Shown here piece after piece: positions 46,799-58,950 of a DNA stretch of 64,000 bases. The notes under the pieces are model-generated. The model saw only the letters and a program-made list of their open reading frames with translations, was not told the origin of the DNA and ran no database searches. Source of the stretch: Trichuris trichiura. Its lineage: Eukaryota; Nematoda; Enoplea; Trichinellida; Trichuridae. Each line of letters begins with the position of its first letter. The first letter of the stretch is position 1. The stretch spans positions 3,658,001 through 3,722,000 of the forward strand of contig JBAJFE010000026.1 of NCBI GenBank assembly GCA_037903355.1, read 5' to 3'. The translations under genes and the position numbers were made by a program.

Positions 46799-47113
46799 CT
46801 ATGAGACGGTCCAGTGTCGCTTGGTGAGGTCGAAAGTTAGTGAAAAATCTGGCTTTTCTAGTGTAACATCAATCTCCTTCGCCTCGCAGGCCGTATCACT
46901 GCTGAGCCCAAAATGCGCACCTCCATTGCCGTCCACTAGAACTCTGCCAAGAGCTTTGATACCGTTCATGCCGAAAATGAAGTCAAAATGAAGCGGTTTT
47001 CGCCGGCTAACGATGACATCAGCTTTTGCATAAATCCAGTCCGTCGGCTGTAGCCATACACTACCGACTCCCTGGCCTCGTAGTGTTCCGCCACTCAACG
47101 CCACCAGTCCCAC
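46799..47113 (-). pseudogene. Gypsy protease/linker region
   Basis: MGLVALSGGTLRGQGV, then FDFIFGMNGIKALGRVLVDG resembles the C-terminal half of retropepsin domains (IILGMDVI--LGGV). The active-site DSG part upstream was not confidently seen, so the protease is partial or decayed. Confidence 0.65.
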
Positions 47114-47310
47114 TGGTTAATTTTTCTACCATTTGCAACGTTACTCATAAGCGTTGCATTTCGTGCAGCCCGTATTTACGAGAACACGGCGCTCGGTGCC
47201 ATCCACTCGCATCTGAACGCTAGGTACCGAGCGCAGCGGCCATCAAATAAGGAGGAGAAAGGCGGGCGCTCATGCCTTTTCCCCGAGCCCGTTTCGCTGC
47301 AGTGGAGAAG

Positions 47311-48050
47311 TCACGGGCCCTTGCCTTTGCGCAGGCGGTTCCTTGCTCTTGCACGGGAAATCTGGTCGCTGTCATCTTCGCTAGACTCGGCGTTCACCCG
47401 CCGGCTCCTACAATCTTTGGCAAAATGGTTGAGCCCACCGCAGGCAAAGCATCTGCGCTCTGCGCCGTTTTTCTCTGTCCGCCTCTGCTTGATCCCTGAG
47501 CATGCGGCTCCTATGCCCACGGCGCGCTCATCAGTGAGCATCGCTCAGGCTCGCGCCATGACTTCGCTCACGGTGAGTCTATCCATGCGCAGTCCTGCTT
47601 TCAGCAAGTGACGAACGCTCCCCAGCAAGCCGACAACGAAGGCGCATGCCAGGCCCTTCTCAAATATTCCACCGAACAGAGATGCCAGTCTTCGCAACTC
47701 TGCGAGGAATACGTCTGGGACTTCGCCGGTGCGCAACTGCCGCGTGGTGAATTCATCGTAAGCTGCGATTGGATCCATTAGTGATGCTTTTACCTTCTCA
47801 GTGCTTTTCTTGTCTTTCTCCGGCTTTCCAGGTAGACTGCGAACACACCGACTGTGAGCCGCAGAGGAACAACGCACGCCAAATCTTCCGCTCCACACAA
47901 CTGGCATACTAGTTCCAGCTTTTAAGATTAGTAATTCGGCAACAGACTGCCTGGCAGAGCCATCAAACTCTGGAATCAACTCCAGATTAAAAAACCCTTT
48001 TCCAGTACGTTCTTCCCAAATGCCTCGATAGCTTGTTGCAGAGTTGCCAC
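47311..48050 (-). pseudogene. Gypsy gag with CCHC zinc knuckle
   Basis: The frame begins around ATLQQAIEAFGK inside the repeat end, where the expected ATG now reads GTG. It continues IPEFDGSARQSVAE, then MDPIAAYDEFTTRQLRTGE and VFLAELRRLASLFG, a gag of the animal Ty3/gypsy type. After a stop the frame gives CFACGGLNHFAKDC, an intact CCHC knuckle. Basic residues follow (RARARNRLRKGKG). Confidence 0.85.
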
Positions 48051-48592
48051 GGGAGAGCGTAACTGCATGAGCGATTCCTCAAGTTTGTGCGGAAGAATTT
48101 ATTGCAGAAGTGCGTGGCATAACGCTAAGTACACAGTGATACAGGCAATGGCCAGCTGTACGGTAGTATAGAGCGCATTGTTCCCTTTTTCCGTCTGCCT
48201 CTTTGCCTGTCGGTATGCGTGGTTTTATACCCTTCTGCGGCTGCTTTGCAGAGGGATTATGGGCATTAGTCCGCTTCTGTCACCGCTTGAAGCGTTTGAC
48301 CTACGAGAATTACGCCCATGCACCTGCATCCTCGCAATGCACGTTGCATTCCTTTAATAGGCGGATTAGCTAGGAGCGCGCATGCCTATTTGCCAGAGAC
48401 GGGTGTTCGGTGGACCACGAATTACTACCACCCGCCTGCGTCTGCAGGCGCAACTGCCATGCCGTGGCATTTGTTGAATGCGCGGTTAAGCGGCACCAGC
48501 GGACATGGCATTTCTTGAACGGCTGGATTAGGCGAGAGCAAACCAGCCTGCCCGATTAGCAGGGAGAGAGCCGACTTGTTTACCACACGTTG
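48034..48592 (-). repeat. Gypsy 5' LTR
   Basis: Homologous to 44788-45292 and, more distantly, to the solo copies at 53938 and 61880. It extends further right to gccgacttgtttaccaca, which the solo copy at 53938 also has. The direct repeat runs into the gag start, so the exact inner edge is uncertain. Confidence 0.8.
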
Positions 48593-49499
48593 GAGAAAAG
48601 CAAATTCAGCAACGACAACCCGTTTATGATCAAATTTGCCCTCTGGGGCTGTCCAGTCCACTCCTGACCCGTTTAAAGCGATAAAGAATAATTGAAAGTA
48701 GCCAAGGGTCAAACGTGAACCTGAAAGCTCCGGAGAACGAAATTGGTTACGAATATGGGTCCTACTGTAAAATAAACACTACCGGTTAATAAAGGTTAAG
48801 TAACTGTAGTTGAAAGATGCGTGACGTTTAGAATGGTTTAGCGGTTCAACCAGCAACGATTTGGACTGTTCCGGAAGTCTTGCGTCGGGATTAACCATTT
48901 TCATGCATTGGGTGGTGGTTTCATGAGTTCATTCCGTTTTCTTCTGAAATAAATTCTTTTGTATATCGCTGCACTTGTGCAATCAGCACATACCATGCAA
49001 TACCTCTCCATGTCGTCTACAAGCCAGTACAGTTAAATTTTAATATTTCTCTCATCAAAACCTTCAGCTTACCTGGAAAAATGGAGAGTCAGATCGACAA
49101 AAAGGAGCATTTCTGACACGTGCTGCTTTTCCAGCATAACGAAGGATCAAATGCTGCCCCAGGCGTTGGAAAAGCCCAGGCATTGCATCAACGAAAATTA
49201 TGCTCTCCATCTGTTGGAATTGTGAGGATGTTAAACATTTTGAATTGTTCCAAAAGAACTAGATGATTACAGCCATAGTTTATATAAAGCACTTGCGGCT
49301 TTTGGCGAGCTAGATTCAGTAGAAAAGGCAGAAGAGGCAACGTGGCATTATGCTGCAGAACGACAGTGCCTAACCGCATATAGCAGTAATCACAAAAACA
49401 GCCATCCACGAAGTCGGATGGAGGCGCTTCCGCATCCGAATTGTTCGCCAGACCTCGATCCACCCCATTAGCATCTTTACCGTTCGTCCACCGTCAACT

Positions 49500-49920
49500 T
49501 GCGCGCTATTTTCTTCAGTAATGACGAAGATCTCCAAAAGTGGTTCTCCGACTTCTCAAAACCCTCGCATTTCTACCGATTACGGATGGAACAGCTGGTC
49601 AATCGTTGGGAAGAATTGGTGAATAATAAAGGGGAATAGATTGCTGGCTGAATAGTTTGTATATTCACTGGAAAAAAAATTGAAGCAGTCCAGAAAAGCG
49701 GAACGAACTTACGAATCAACCTAATACTTCGCTTCGTGAACATTGCACCCTTCTGAACGAAACTACACGCAGATTGACAAAGAGGCATTTGCAATCATGT
49801 TTGCCAGGCAGAAGTTCCGTTGTTATTTACCTGGTCGTAAGTTTACGATTTATATCGAATATCGGCCGTTGTTGGGTCTACTAAAACAGAAGCCCCTTCA
49901 AGAAAATGTTATTTAACAGA
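49500..49920 (+). pseudogene. Second Ty3/gypsy relic: RNase H fragment
   Basis: The plus strand at 49730-49905 reads TLHPSERNYTQIDKEAFAIM, FRCYLPGRKFTIYIEYRPLL and GLLKQKPL in one frame, closely following gypsy RNase H (SRTLTPAERNYSQIEKEAL, then GR-F---TDH-PLL). The catalytic Asp before HRPLL is Glu here. Flanking frames are broken. It is distinct from the 44.8-48.6 kb element and on the other strand. Confidence 0.8.
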
Positions 49921-51379
49921 TCTGTTTAGACAAATTTCGTCTGCAATTGCACTGTAAAAAATTACCTATCGATGAACCGACTAGTCAAGGAGCCAACCTG
50001 CCCAGAAACTGACAATTCGGCGGACCGACTTGTCCACAAACCAACCTGCCAACGATCCGACCTGACGACGAATAGACCTCTCAATGAAACGACTACCGAC
50101 GAACTGACTGTCAGCAAAAGGACTGTAATCCATTATTTTTACAGATAGAACTGCAAAACCTACTGAGCCTGGAACAGTCATTTCCACCTGGAAAAAATGC
50201 GTCCTATTTTGTGCATGACTATCGCACTTGAGGCAGAGCTTAATTAAAGAAGTCAGGAATGCGATTTTGAACTTGGTAAAAAAGATGGAGATGAAGAGTT
50301 TGATGGAAAGAACATTGCAGATATCAAGGTCTTAAGAAACAGCCAGGAAGATGAATTGTTAGAAATGACTGCAGGAAGATACGAAAGATGACCTAGAGGA
50401 ATCAATCTCAGAAAATAAGCTGACTTTAGAAAAGTTGGCATAACGTTCCACTTAATGGAAGCAGCCGCTGGTTTTGTTTACGACATGAACCCCTGTGTGA
50501 TACGGGCACCAAAACGGAAGCAATTGGTGGAAGAAATGTGGCAATACGGAAATATTTTCAATGGCATGAAAACGCACAAAAACTAGAAATAAATTACTAT
50601 GCATTACCCTAAAACTGTAGCAGCAGTGCAGCCTTCTCCCGCCATACTTTGCAGAGCTGAGGGAAGAATATCGCCGCTCCAACCGCTCCTTCAGACCAGT
50701 CAAGGCAAAAATGCTCGTCCGTAAACGGCTGACTTCATTTACTGAGCTGTGGATAGTCACAATCTTGTCCAGTTATTGAGACAACAATAAATGACCTCTG
50801 TACTGTATGCATGGCTGTGCACTACTGCCGTAAACCAGCATTGCTTAAGCACTATCAAGCGAAATGGTGCTTGAAAGTCTTAATAGCAGTGGACAGTCCA
50901 GGCGTACATATATGCATAATAGGTCCAACGTTACTGAATACTAATCAGGTCGTTAACTGTTTATATCCACAGGGAAGCCTAAATTATGTGCGGATAACCC
51001 AGGGACCGAATCCAACATTTCTCAAGGGTTTACTGTACTCTGAATGAAGCATTATTATTTTTAATGCTAAGAAAAATGGACGAACTAGGCCTGATGAATA
51101 AAATTTGGGGTCCCGCGGAAACCGCAAGTCGAAAGCTAATCGAACCAGAAACTGCCTAACCAACGCCATCTTTACAACAATGTCTAGCGAGAAAGAAGCT
51201 TTCGTTCAAAAAATTCTCAGTTGCAAAAAATTGAAAAGATCCTTCTTATCAATCAGTACATTTCACATTTCAATAGCTATTGGCGCAAGCAGAGCGTTGA
51301 AAGCATTTTTAATGGATGTCATAAAGCCACAATTCCCTTTAGTGATTGATTGGTCGTTTCGCAGTTGATAGCTTTCTGT
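49921..51379. other. No recognisable gene; tail of gypsy relic likely
   Basis: 49975-50120 has a run of near-repeated gaccgac / ccaacctgcc words. No integrase motif was recognised. It ends at the stop codon of the iPLA2 gene. Confidence 0.4.
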
Positions 51380-54300
51380 TCAGGAAAGAAAAGCGCTCGA
51401 TTGGTTTTTGCACCTGGCATTTAAAGTTGAATATCCATCTTCCATTTGCTTACAAGGATCACAAAGCAAAAGTTTCAAAGAGTCCAAATCATCTTGTTTC
51501 ATTTGATAATACGCCATCACTTGCCAGCAAAGGTCGATTAGCAGCCTGTCATCTTTTTCGTCAAGCGCAACAAAACTGCTTAATTTTGGAGCAAACCGAA
51601 AGTACGGAACGTTTAGAGAAGCACACCAAGCACGGCATCTCTCCACTGTACAACCATCCGTTTCACTTACCTTAAAAAAGTATACTGCCTCACTTAAAAA
51701 CGTTTTTAAGGGTTACCTGTGAAATTAGTAGGCGACCGAAATCTTTTATCACATTGATATACAATGCTGCATGAAATAGGGTTTTTGGCAAGAAGAAATT
51801 AATCGCGTCCGATTTGAAAGGCGGTGGTATCCCTGCTCCTATTGACACTACGCAACCTAATTCTGCGATATCTCTTCGAATCGTGTCCGACAGAACTTTG
51901 TCAGCAAAAATTGTCGCTGCATTGAATCGCATCACTTCAGCCATCAGATCCATTGTGGGATTGTTTGAAATCAAACCACCGTCAATATATTCATGGTCCA
52001 CCGGATTAAAGTAAGTTGGCGCTGCACAACTACAACGGGCAACCTTCCACAAGAAGTGTTCTTAAACAAGTTCTGTTTATTCAGATGCTTTAAACACGCT
52101 TACTTATGCAGAGTTTTTACTGTTCACTAAGACTGAGAAGCGTAAGATGACTTTTTCCATGGTCTGAAGAGGATGTGCACCCATGGTGTAGATACATAAT
52201 TCTCAATGGCGAGGCTAGTGGGAGGTTTTATAGGACTGATAAAACCCAAGAGAGTGCTGAAGACGGGAGAAAATGTATTTATGGGTTTTCGCAGCATAAC
52301 TGACCAGACTTAAAAGGTTAACGAGGAAGAACAGTAAGAAAACTGAAGGAGGACAAATCCTCCAAGGAATGATAGCCAGGCAATGCGCAAGGGAGCAAGC
52401 CATACGTTACCTTTACTTAGGGGATTAGTAGGTGCCGTCTGTACATGCAGGTTAGGAGGTAACATTGGGAGTCATTGTACAACGCTTCATAAGATCAAGC
52501 GACTACATTTCCCCCCGGCGTTTCGCACGCGAAATGTTGGGGCTACTGGTGGATAAAAAGTGAACTTTTTGTGTAAATCATAGTTACCATGTCAAAAACC
52601 ATGATGTAAATCATGAATTCTCAATCTTTCCCATTTCACCTTTCTGCCCCTGTCAGTACCCCGTTAACGTTGCTAGCGCCACCTGACATTTCAAGTGCCG
52701 TTAAACCTTTGGCATTTGGTCGCTGGCAATCCACAGCGTGGTCGAAGTGTCCAGAGCCCTGATTACACCATGAATACTTTTTATTTTAGGGTCCGTTGGC
52801 ATTTTAGCGCTGACCGCCGTTGAACTGACTAAGGTTAGATATCTAGCACCCAATGCAAACCTAAGCTTTCCTGCGCCCTCTTCACTGCCCCACTGGCTTG
52901 CAGTGCTACCCTAAAATCTCCCTTGAGAATCACTGATGTAAATGATTGGCCAGTGCATGAAAGGGCAACAGTAATCAACATTTACAATCCAATTATGCAT
53001 CAGCGATGTTGAAAATAACATACAACTTCTAATAAAGAAAGAAGCTTTACAGCATATGTCATATACCCATTAACAGACATTTAGAAACACAAAGCTGCGT
53101 AAACTTTACTGCTTAAACCAGTGCTTCCCAACGGTGCTTTGGTAAACCAAAGTACTGCTTAGAAAACTTTGGTAAGCCGCAGGTATTCATATGTGTACCT
53201 TGCTGATTCGTCAGCCATGCAAATGTTGAAGGCTCCGAAGGGAGTTGCACTGTACGGCCAGGACTCTGATTACGAACATTTTTATTTATTCACCTAGTCT
53301 ATTGGTAATGTCCCCTAATTTATGAATTCTTCCCAGAGCGAATAATTCGTCACTCAATACAATCAGGCATACTGCTCGCTGTAGCTCACTTATAACTGGG
53401 CAAGCACTGCCTGAGTTGCCTACTTAACCAGAAAAAGAATTGGCAAACTGCAGATCTCCAAATATCATCCATGCTGCCATCTGCACTGCACCGTAAGTTA
53501 TTATAGTTCTTGTTCGTCAGTTATCTCTGCAAGCCTGAATTACTCTTCAAAGTGAAACAGTAAATAATGCTGGTTGTCGGTATCCTTACTGTAGGTTGAA
53601 TTTTCAGCTATTAGTGACTTTTTAAAGTTTCCAGTTTTGTGGACTTGTTTCCTTGTTGAGATATATTCCGCGCAAATTGTTTTCTCTTAGTGGGGACGGA
53701 ATTGACATTCTTGAACCGACGCAGATAGACTAAAGGCGCTGAATTTTGCGGTTAGGGTGAACTATTACTATGGAAACGCAGGCCTGATGAAGCGTAGCCT
53801 TTTCACATAAGGTTTACGTCAAAAATATGCATTGAAGCATTATGCATCCGTTCACTAGAACACAACATTGCAACGGTTAACGGAGCAAGATGCCGATCAT
53901 CGAGGGTTACGTTATTTCCTCAATTGCGTAAGCTGTAAAAGAGTTGTCGCGGGAGAGCACGACTGTTTGATTAATTCCTTGAGCTCATGAGGAAGAGTTT
54001 ATTATCAAAGAAGTACGTCCCATAACAATCAACGCAGATAAAAATATAATCTACAGTCAGTGACTAGATACTGAAAAATTTTTCCGTTAGTCCCGATCTC
54101 AGTCCTGTGCCTCTCTGTGCGCGTGTTTACATACACTTCTGCAGGTGTTTTTACTGGCGGATTACGGGAACTAATTTGTACTTGTCACCATTTGAGGTAT
54201 TAGTCTAATGAATATTATAGGGGTCCACCTGGCCCTCACACTGCAAGCAGTCTTCCTTCAGTGGCTGAATTAGCCGAGAGTGCGCACGCTGTTTTGCCAC

Positions 54301-56402
54301 GAGGAAGTGATCAAACGTCAAGAATTAGTTCCACTCACTAGCACCTGCAGCTGCACATCCCATTATTTGCATGCCCGGCTTAGCATAGAGTAGGCTGCTT
54401 TGTTTGCCATATGAACAGACCGACAAAAATTTCATCCTTTTGCGCTTTACGCTGAAGTTTGATGGCTGTCAAAAGGGGCTGTCTGGCACAACTGTATAGT
54501 CCTTTTGAGTCAATTCTGCAATTTGGCTGAAAAATAGGTTTCTTACCTCAGAGCAGACCGACCAGCTCAGGGTGGCGCCGTGAACTCTGAGCTCTGCAAC
54601 AGGGGTGTTCGAACCTTCTCCTAGATTATTCATACACTCAAAAACGCCCCAGGGCAAATCTCCTGTAGCACAAGATCTACATAGCTTCTAGAACTGACAA
54701 TCTGCATCGCGCATTATCCATGAAGAGAATGTCGCTGTGTCTATGCTACAAGCAATGCATGAAATACAGGCTTTCTGTAGAATGCCGAGGCAATCTATAG
54801 AATGCGCAATGTTTTTAGGCAGGGCAACGTGTGTGTGTGTGTGTGCGTGTGTGTTACGTTAATATGCCGTATCCTTTGCCTAAGTATTGCATGTAATGCC
54901 TAGGCATTACATAAAACGACAGGTAATGTTTAGAAAGAGTGTGAAAAGTGTATACTGCATAATGCAGTTTCAGAGATTTGACCCTTGAAAATTTTTTTTT
55001 TACAGCGTGAAGCTTTCGTGAATCATCTGTTCCCATCGTTAGCGCATCAGAAATAACTATTGCACTGAAGACAGGAATACATTCTTCCTGAAAGCTTCAG
55101 GCCATAAAAGTTCTTGATGGAATTTTCATAATTACGTTAAGCATTTCCACAAGTCGTTAAGAAGAGTTTTATTTTCGATGCAAAAGAGTAAGGTATTTTT
55201 ATACTCTGTCTTAGAAGTGTAGCTTAAGCGTAGGCATTATAGGATAGCCGATAAGGTTTCATGACCAAAATGCCCAATGTTTTTCGCTTTCTTGCCTGTT
55301 ATCCTGCTCTGCCCAAGCAGAAGCCAAAATATAAGCGTAGGTTTCCTTCGCCAGGCAAAATAGGGAAAAAAGCTCATTTTGCTACCTACATGTCGACATT
55401 GTAGATCTGCTGAGCCACAGGTGAAACGACTAGATTTCTAACACTGTGCCGGTTCGTCTTTTGGCATTGTACGGAGTGCCTAAGAGGTGTATGAAGTATT
55501 ACGCGTTCCTCTTATTTCGTAAAAATTTTCAGCGTTCTACAGATCGCCTAGGTACTCTAGATAAAGCTTAGTTCCGCACATCCCCTTCTGCATAATAAAT
55601 GGCTGCAACGAAAATTAGGACTGCTATGCCGTTCGCTTAATAATCTTGTGGATTTTTCATTTTACCAGTTACTGTTCATTTATCATTTGGCCAACCTTGG
55701 TGCTTCGCCAAATTTCGACCAATATGGTGAAAATATTTTAAAGGAAAAAGATAAGCAAAAGAGAAACTAACAGTTATAATTTCTTTTACCTGATGGACGG
55801 TCATAACCGAGGGCAGCATTCAATGCTTCACTCAGTGGCAGCCGATAGCTACGGAAAAGTTTCAATTGTGCTGGTCTCGTAGCAGCAAAAGTGGTCGTTA
55901 CGATTAGTCTGTATAACAAAGGCCTTCTGGGGCTCATGAACATTAAGCAACTTACCTACTTTTTATTCCTAATGTTCGCCATTGTATTCGATCCAAATTC
56001 TTTGCGGAGAAAGTTTTCCAATACTTCACCATTGTAAGGACGCTCTCCGTTGAATACAGAGTCTTTAAACCGGAAATACATTCTCTGAATTTCTCTCGGA
56101 GATTTGCCCAAGCAGAGCGCTATCGCTATGATCGCGCCGCTACTTGTTCCAGCCATCCAATTAAATGAATCTAGCCAGTCTTTTCCCAGCTTTTCTTCTA
56201 GCACAATAAGTGTCTGTCATAAAAAGTAATGTGTGAAAGTTAGCGTATATTCGCAAAACAAAATCTTCGCCTGCCTGAATCATTGAAAGTCCGCGCAGCC
56301 CTCCTCCATCAAAGCTGATTAGGTTTGCATACGGTTTCTTATACAATTTGCGCAAGTTCAGATGAGATGTTATCGAAGATGACCGAATGAAATCATTTAT
56401 AT
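51380..56402 (-). CDS. PLA2G6: iPLA2 gene: patatin-like catalytic exons
   Basis: Five exons encode the catalytic domain. 56402-56275 ends in FDGGGLRGLSMIQ. 56213-55960 carries MAGTSSGAIIAIAL, with the nucleophile Ser in GTSSG, then MYFRFKDSVFNGERPY, as in iPLA2-beta (MYFRMKDEVFRGSRPY). 55908-55790 gives TTTFAATRPAQLKLFRSY. 52060-51717 gives SCAAPTYF and DGGLISNNPTMDLM with the catalytic Asp. 51670-51380 gives RCRAWCASLNVPYFRF and the C-terminus. The join 55790/52060 (codon G+AA) spans 3729 bp. No stop or frameshift interrupts the domain and all catalytic residues are present, so the gene looks functional. Confidence 0.92.
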
Positions 56403-57786
56403 CTCCAGAAACAAGACAAATAGCGTTATTACAGGAATAGATGCACTCATTCAGTTACCTATGTTGTTACCATATAATTTATGAGCATTTGCACCTTCTG
56501 TTGAACAGAACATTTCACTAAAGGGTAGCAAGCATTCCATTATCTCATCCACATGCCTAGATGAGCGTAAAAAGTAGCGAAAATTGATAATCCATCTACC
56601 ACCTGCAACGAGATAGTGACTGAGCCACCATCAGAGGTGTCTGACCGTCAGCAGAACGAAGAGAGCTGTCGGCTCCAAAGATAAGTAGTGCTTTCACGTA
56701 GTGCAAATTTTTCTGTTCAACGGCAAAATGCAATGGTGTCTTCTTGTCTTTGCTGGGAGCATTCACGTTGGATCCATAAGCAAGCAATTTTGTAATTACC
56801 GCCAGATTATTTGGCTTTTTCAAATTTACGTGCAGTGGAGTATAACCTTCCTTATTTAACACATTCAACGTGTCTCGATCAGTTAAATACGTCAGCAGAA
56901 ATAGAAGCTGAAAATGGAGTTTTATAACAAACTCAAGTAACCCGAAGTTTGCTGAAAGGCATTTCTTCCTTCAACCAAAGCAATTCCAAGCTCTTACCTC
57001 TTTGCTGTTCGCTTCATGGAAAATAGTGCAACCAGTTTTTGGATGCTGTGCCTTCAGTATTTCTGGGCAATAACGTAAAAGGATGCCCAACTTCCTAATC
57101 GCAATAATGTACGAGAGAGGAATGCAACTTGTAATATCCATTAACTTACTCTGGTGTTTTAAGTTTGAGTGCTAACTTCAAAAGAGTCAGCTGTTCCTCT
57201 TCGTTTGGCATAAGCTCGTAGTTGTTTTGAAGAAGCGATTCAACAGCAACTATTGTGCCTTTCTTGATAGCCAATTTAAGAGGGGACAAACCAGTTTCGT
57301 CGCCCATATTGGCAAGTGAATATACTGAGTCAGAGTACCGCAATACCTTAAAGCTTGGCCTTTCTGAATACAAAATAAAAATGCCACGGCTATCCTCACC
57401 TTGATCAACTGGGGATTATACATGACAGCATAATGGTAAACGTTTCTTCCTACGTTGTCTACTGCTTGAATGTTCGCGCCCAGATCAAGCAGCTTCTTTA
57501 CCACCGTCTCATCGCCAGCCTGAACTGCTAAGTGCAGTGCTGTAGCACCTTCTGGCATTACATGAGCATTAATGCCCCTTAAAAAATGGAACAAACCCTC
57601 TGAGAACGGCAATAAAAAATCACAATTACCTATAAATTTCAGCATTCCCCATAACGGAGTTAAAATATTCTTTAATGGTAAGAAACGAGGCTATGTGAAC
57701 TGCGCACCAATCCGGATAACGAAAAACAAGAGAGACAAATTTTGATAATGTCACATCGTCTTCTAAAATGTGGATTATCATGGTCT
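51380..57786 (-). CDS. PLA2G6: Calcium-independent phospholipase A2, ankyrin-patatin type (iPLA2-beta/PLA2G6), 11 exons
   Basis: Hydrolyses the sn-2 acyl ester of glycerophospholipids without calcium, acting in membrane remodelling and lipid signalling (family knowledge). Exons: 57786-57630, 57577-57400, 57346-57150, 57094-56998, 56907-56603, 56556-56471, 56402-56275, 56213-55960, 55908-55790, 52060-51717 and 51670-51380 (stop TGA). All phases agree through the ten introns (52, 53, 55, 90, 46, 68, 61, 51, 3729 and 46 bp) and yield about 717 residues. Ankyrin repeats occupy about residues 50-310 and the patatin domain about 355-717. Motifs are GGGLRG near 372, the lipase elbow GTSSG near 404 and DGGLISNNP near 533, which supply the oxyanion loop and Ser/Asp dyad. 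Human iPLA2-beta is 752-806 residues, so about 100 N-terminal residues are missing, probably in exons upstream of 57786. The intron at 56214-56274 is GC-AG. Confidence 0.92.
53938..54411 (-). repeat. Diverged solo LTR of the gypsy family
   Basis: Follows the gypsy LTR from gagttgtcgcgggagagc through tttatt-ca-agaagtacg, cacttctgcaggtg, gcggatta-ggg and gaattagccgagagtgcgca to ggctgctttgtttgcca. No internal sequence is present, so it arose by LTR recombination or truncation. More diverged than the 44.8/48.0 kb pair. Confidence 0.7.
54831..54855. repeat. GT microsatellite
   Basis: About 12 GT units with one gc interruption, inside the long iPLA2 intron. Confidence 0.9.
56471..57786 (-). CDS. 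PLA2G6: iPLA2 gene: N-terminal and ankyrin-repeat exons
   Basis: Six exons. The first seen (57786-57630) encodes a helical segment with YPDWCAVHIA, equivalent to the HPSWSVAHLA stretch just before the ankyrin repeats of iPLA2-beta. Repeats follow with the usual TALHLAVQAG, LLDLGAN, LSPLKLAIKKG, TPLHFAVEQKN and LIFGAD cores. The last exon here (56556-56471, HVDEIMECLL) is the linker toward the catalytic domain. An ATG near 57780 is in frame just after an acceptor-like ataacag, but a real start probably lies further upstream. Ankyrin repeats in this family mediate oligomerisation. The 57346 acceptor was chosen over the one at 57364 because only it keeps phase 0 after NPQLIK. Confidence 0.85.
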
Positions 57787-58950
57787 CTGTTATGGTATAT
57801 ACAAAGACTGCAGCGACGTACATACAGACTGTTACGGTACACGAAAAGTTCAAGCAGGGAACCTTACAAGACCAAGTTTCATTAGGTGACAGATTTATTG
57901 CAAAAAGCTGGAATAGCTTCGCGGGAGTGATTTAGCGCTGCGACGAGTGCAAATCAGTGGTAGGGAACAAGGATGCAAAGGTCATGCGGAACCAAAAACC
58001 ACCCACACTCATGTTAACCGACAAAAATAGAATGAAGGTAGAGCATAACGTCTATTATCTGAGCTAACCGAGAGGAGTTGGCGGCAGGGGGTAGAATGGA
58101 TAATTAAAAAAATTCTGATGACCGAAGAAATGCTGAATAGTTCAATCTTTTGACTCTGCTTACCATAAAACTTCATTACGCGAATATAATCTCAAACATT
58201 AATCTTCACTGCTAACAACAAATTCTTTCAAACGCAAAATAATTTATCAGCGACTGAAATCATTTAAAATGTATAGTCACTTTCTACGCATAATATTAAA
58301 TAACATGCAATGTACAGCAAGCAGTCCGTCACCGTTTGAGCAATTCAAGCATCCTACAGCGGCCAAAAAAAGCTGAATAAACGGTGCAACGATTCTAGAG
58401 TCCTTTAAAGTAGGTTTATAGCTTCGAAGCCAAAGGTCAGCAAAGTGAATAGAAGAGATCAGATTTTACTGCTGAGGGAAAATGGCCCGTTATATCGATC
58501 TACAGATTTTACCATAAATAGAACGCATGACGGTGGGAGAGTCTAACATTCTGCACTAAATGTTACCTCAACTATCAAGGTGATAGATAAAGAATATTCA
58601 AATATTTTAAGCTCTTGCGTTGAAAAGGGTTTTTCCATTTTCTGAATGTAGGAATTTAAATTCTACAACCAATTCTGTATTTTTATAAAAGCGAATTTGA
58701 AGGATTCTTGTAATAAAGTAGCAGACAAGTCCTCTGTGAAAGAAATTGCACAAAGAAACTTGAATAAAAACGTGTTTGTTCCTGGACAAGTGAATGCAAT
58801 GTTTCGTTGCATATGCTAGAGAAGAAACGACAAAATTATTTAAAGTTTCAAAAGCGTTTTGATTATTGAGTTGTTGCCAGAAAACTAGTGAGCAATGGGA
58901 ATAAATTCAAAAGTTAAAAGAAGAAATCACTAAAACTGTTCCAAATGCGT
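57787..58950. other. Upstream of the iPLA2 exons, no gene recognised
   Basis: The first exon(s) and promoter of the iPLA2 gene should be here or further right. No segment matching the N-terminal domain of the family could be identified. Confidence 0.4.

Larger units (their letters stand above)
44788..48592 (-). mobile_element. Ty3/gypsy LTR retrotransposon lacking integrase
   Basis: Direct repeats 44788-45292 and 48034-48592 (the left copy shorter at its right end) frame minus-strand gag, zinc knuckle, protease, RT and RNase H in the gypsy order. RNase H runs almost directly into the 3' LTR at 45292-45323, so integrase is deleted. The element is clearly GC-richer than its surroundings. Frames carry many stops. 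The LTR copies have diverged visibly, so insertion is not recent. Confidence 0.9.
52061..55789 (-). other. Long intron 9 of the iPLA2 gene
   Basis: Donor gtaaaag at 55789 and acceptor gtttaag at 52061 border 3729 bp, against 46-90 bp for the other nine introns. It contains the solo LTR 53938-54411, a GT repeat at 54830-54854 and a single hAT-like end (cagtgcttcccaacgg near 53120). The remainder is unremarkable. Confidence 0.85.

Noticed and set aside
53117..53180. Second hAT MITE starting cagtgcttcccaacgg
   Set aside because: Only one end is visible. No matching inverted end or 8-bp duplication was found nearby.
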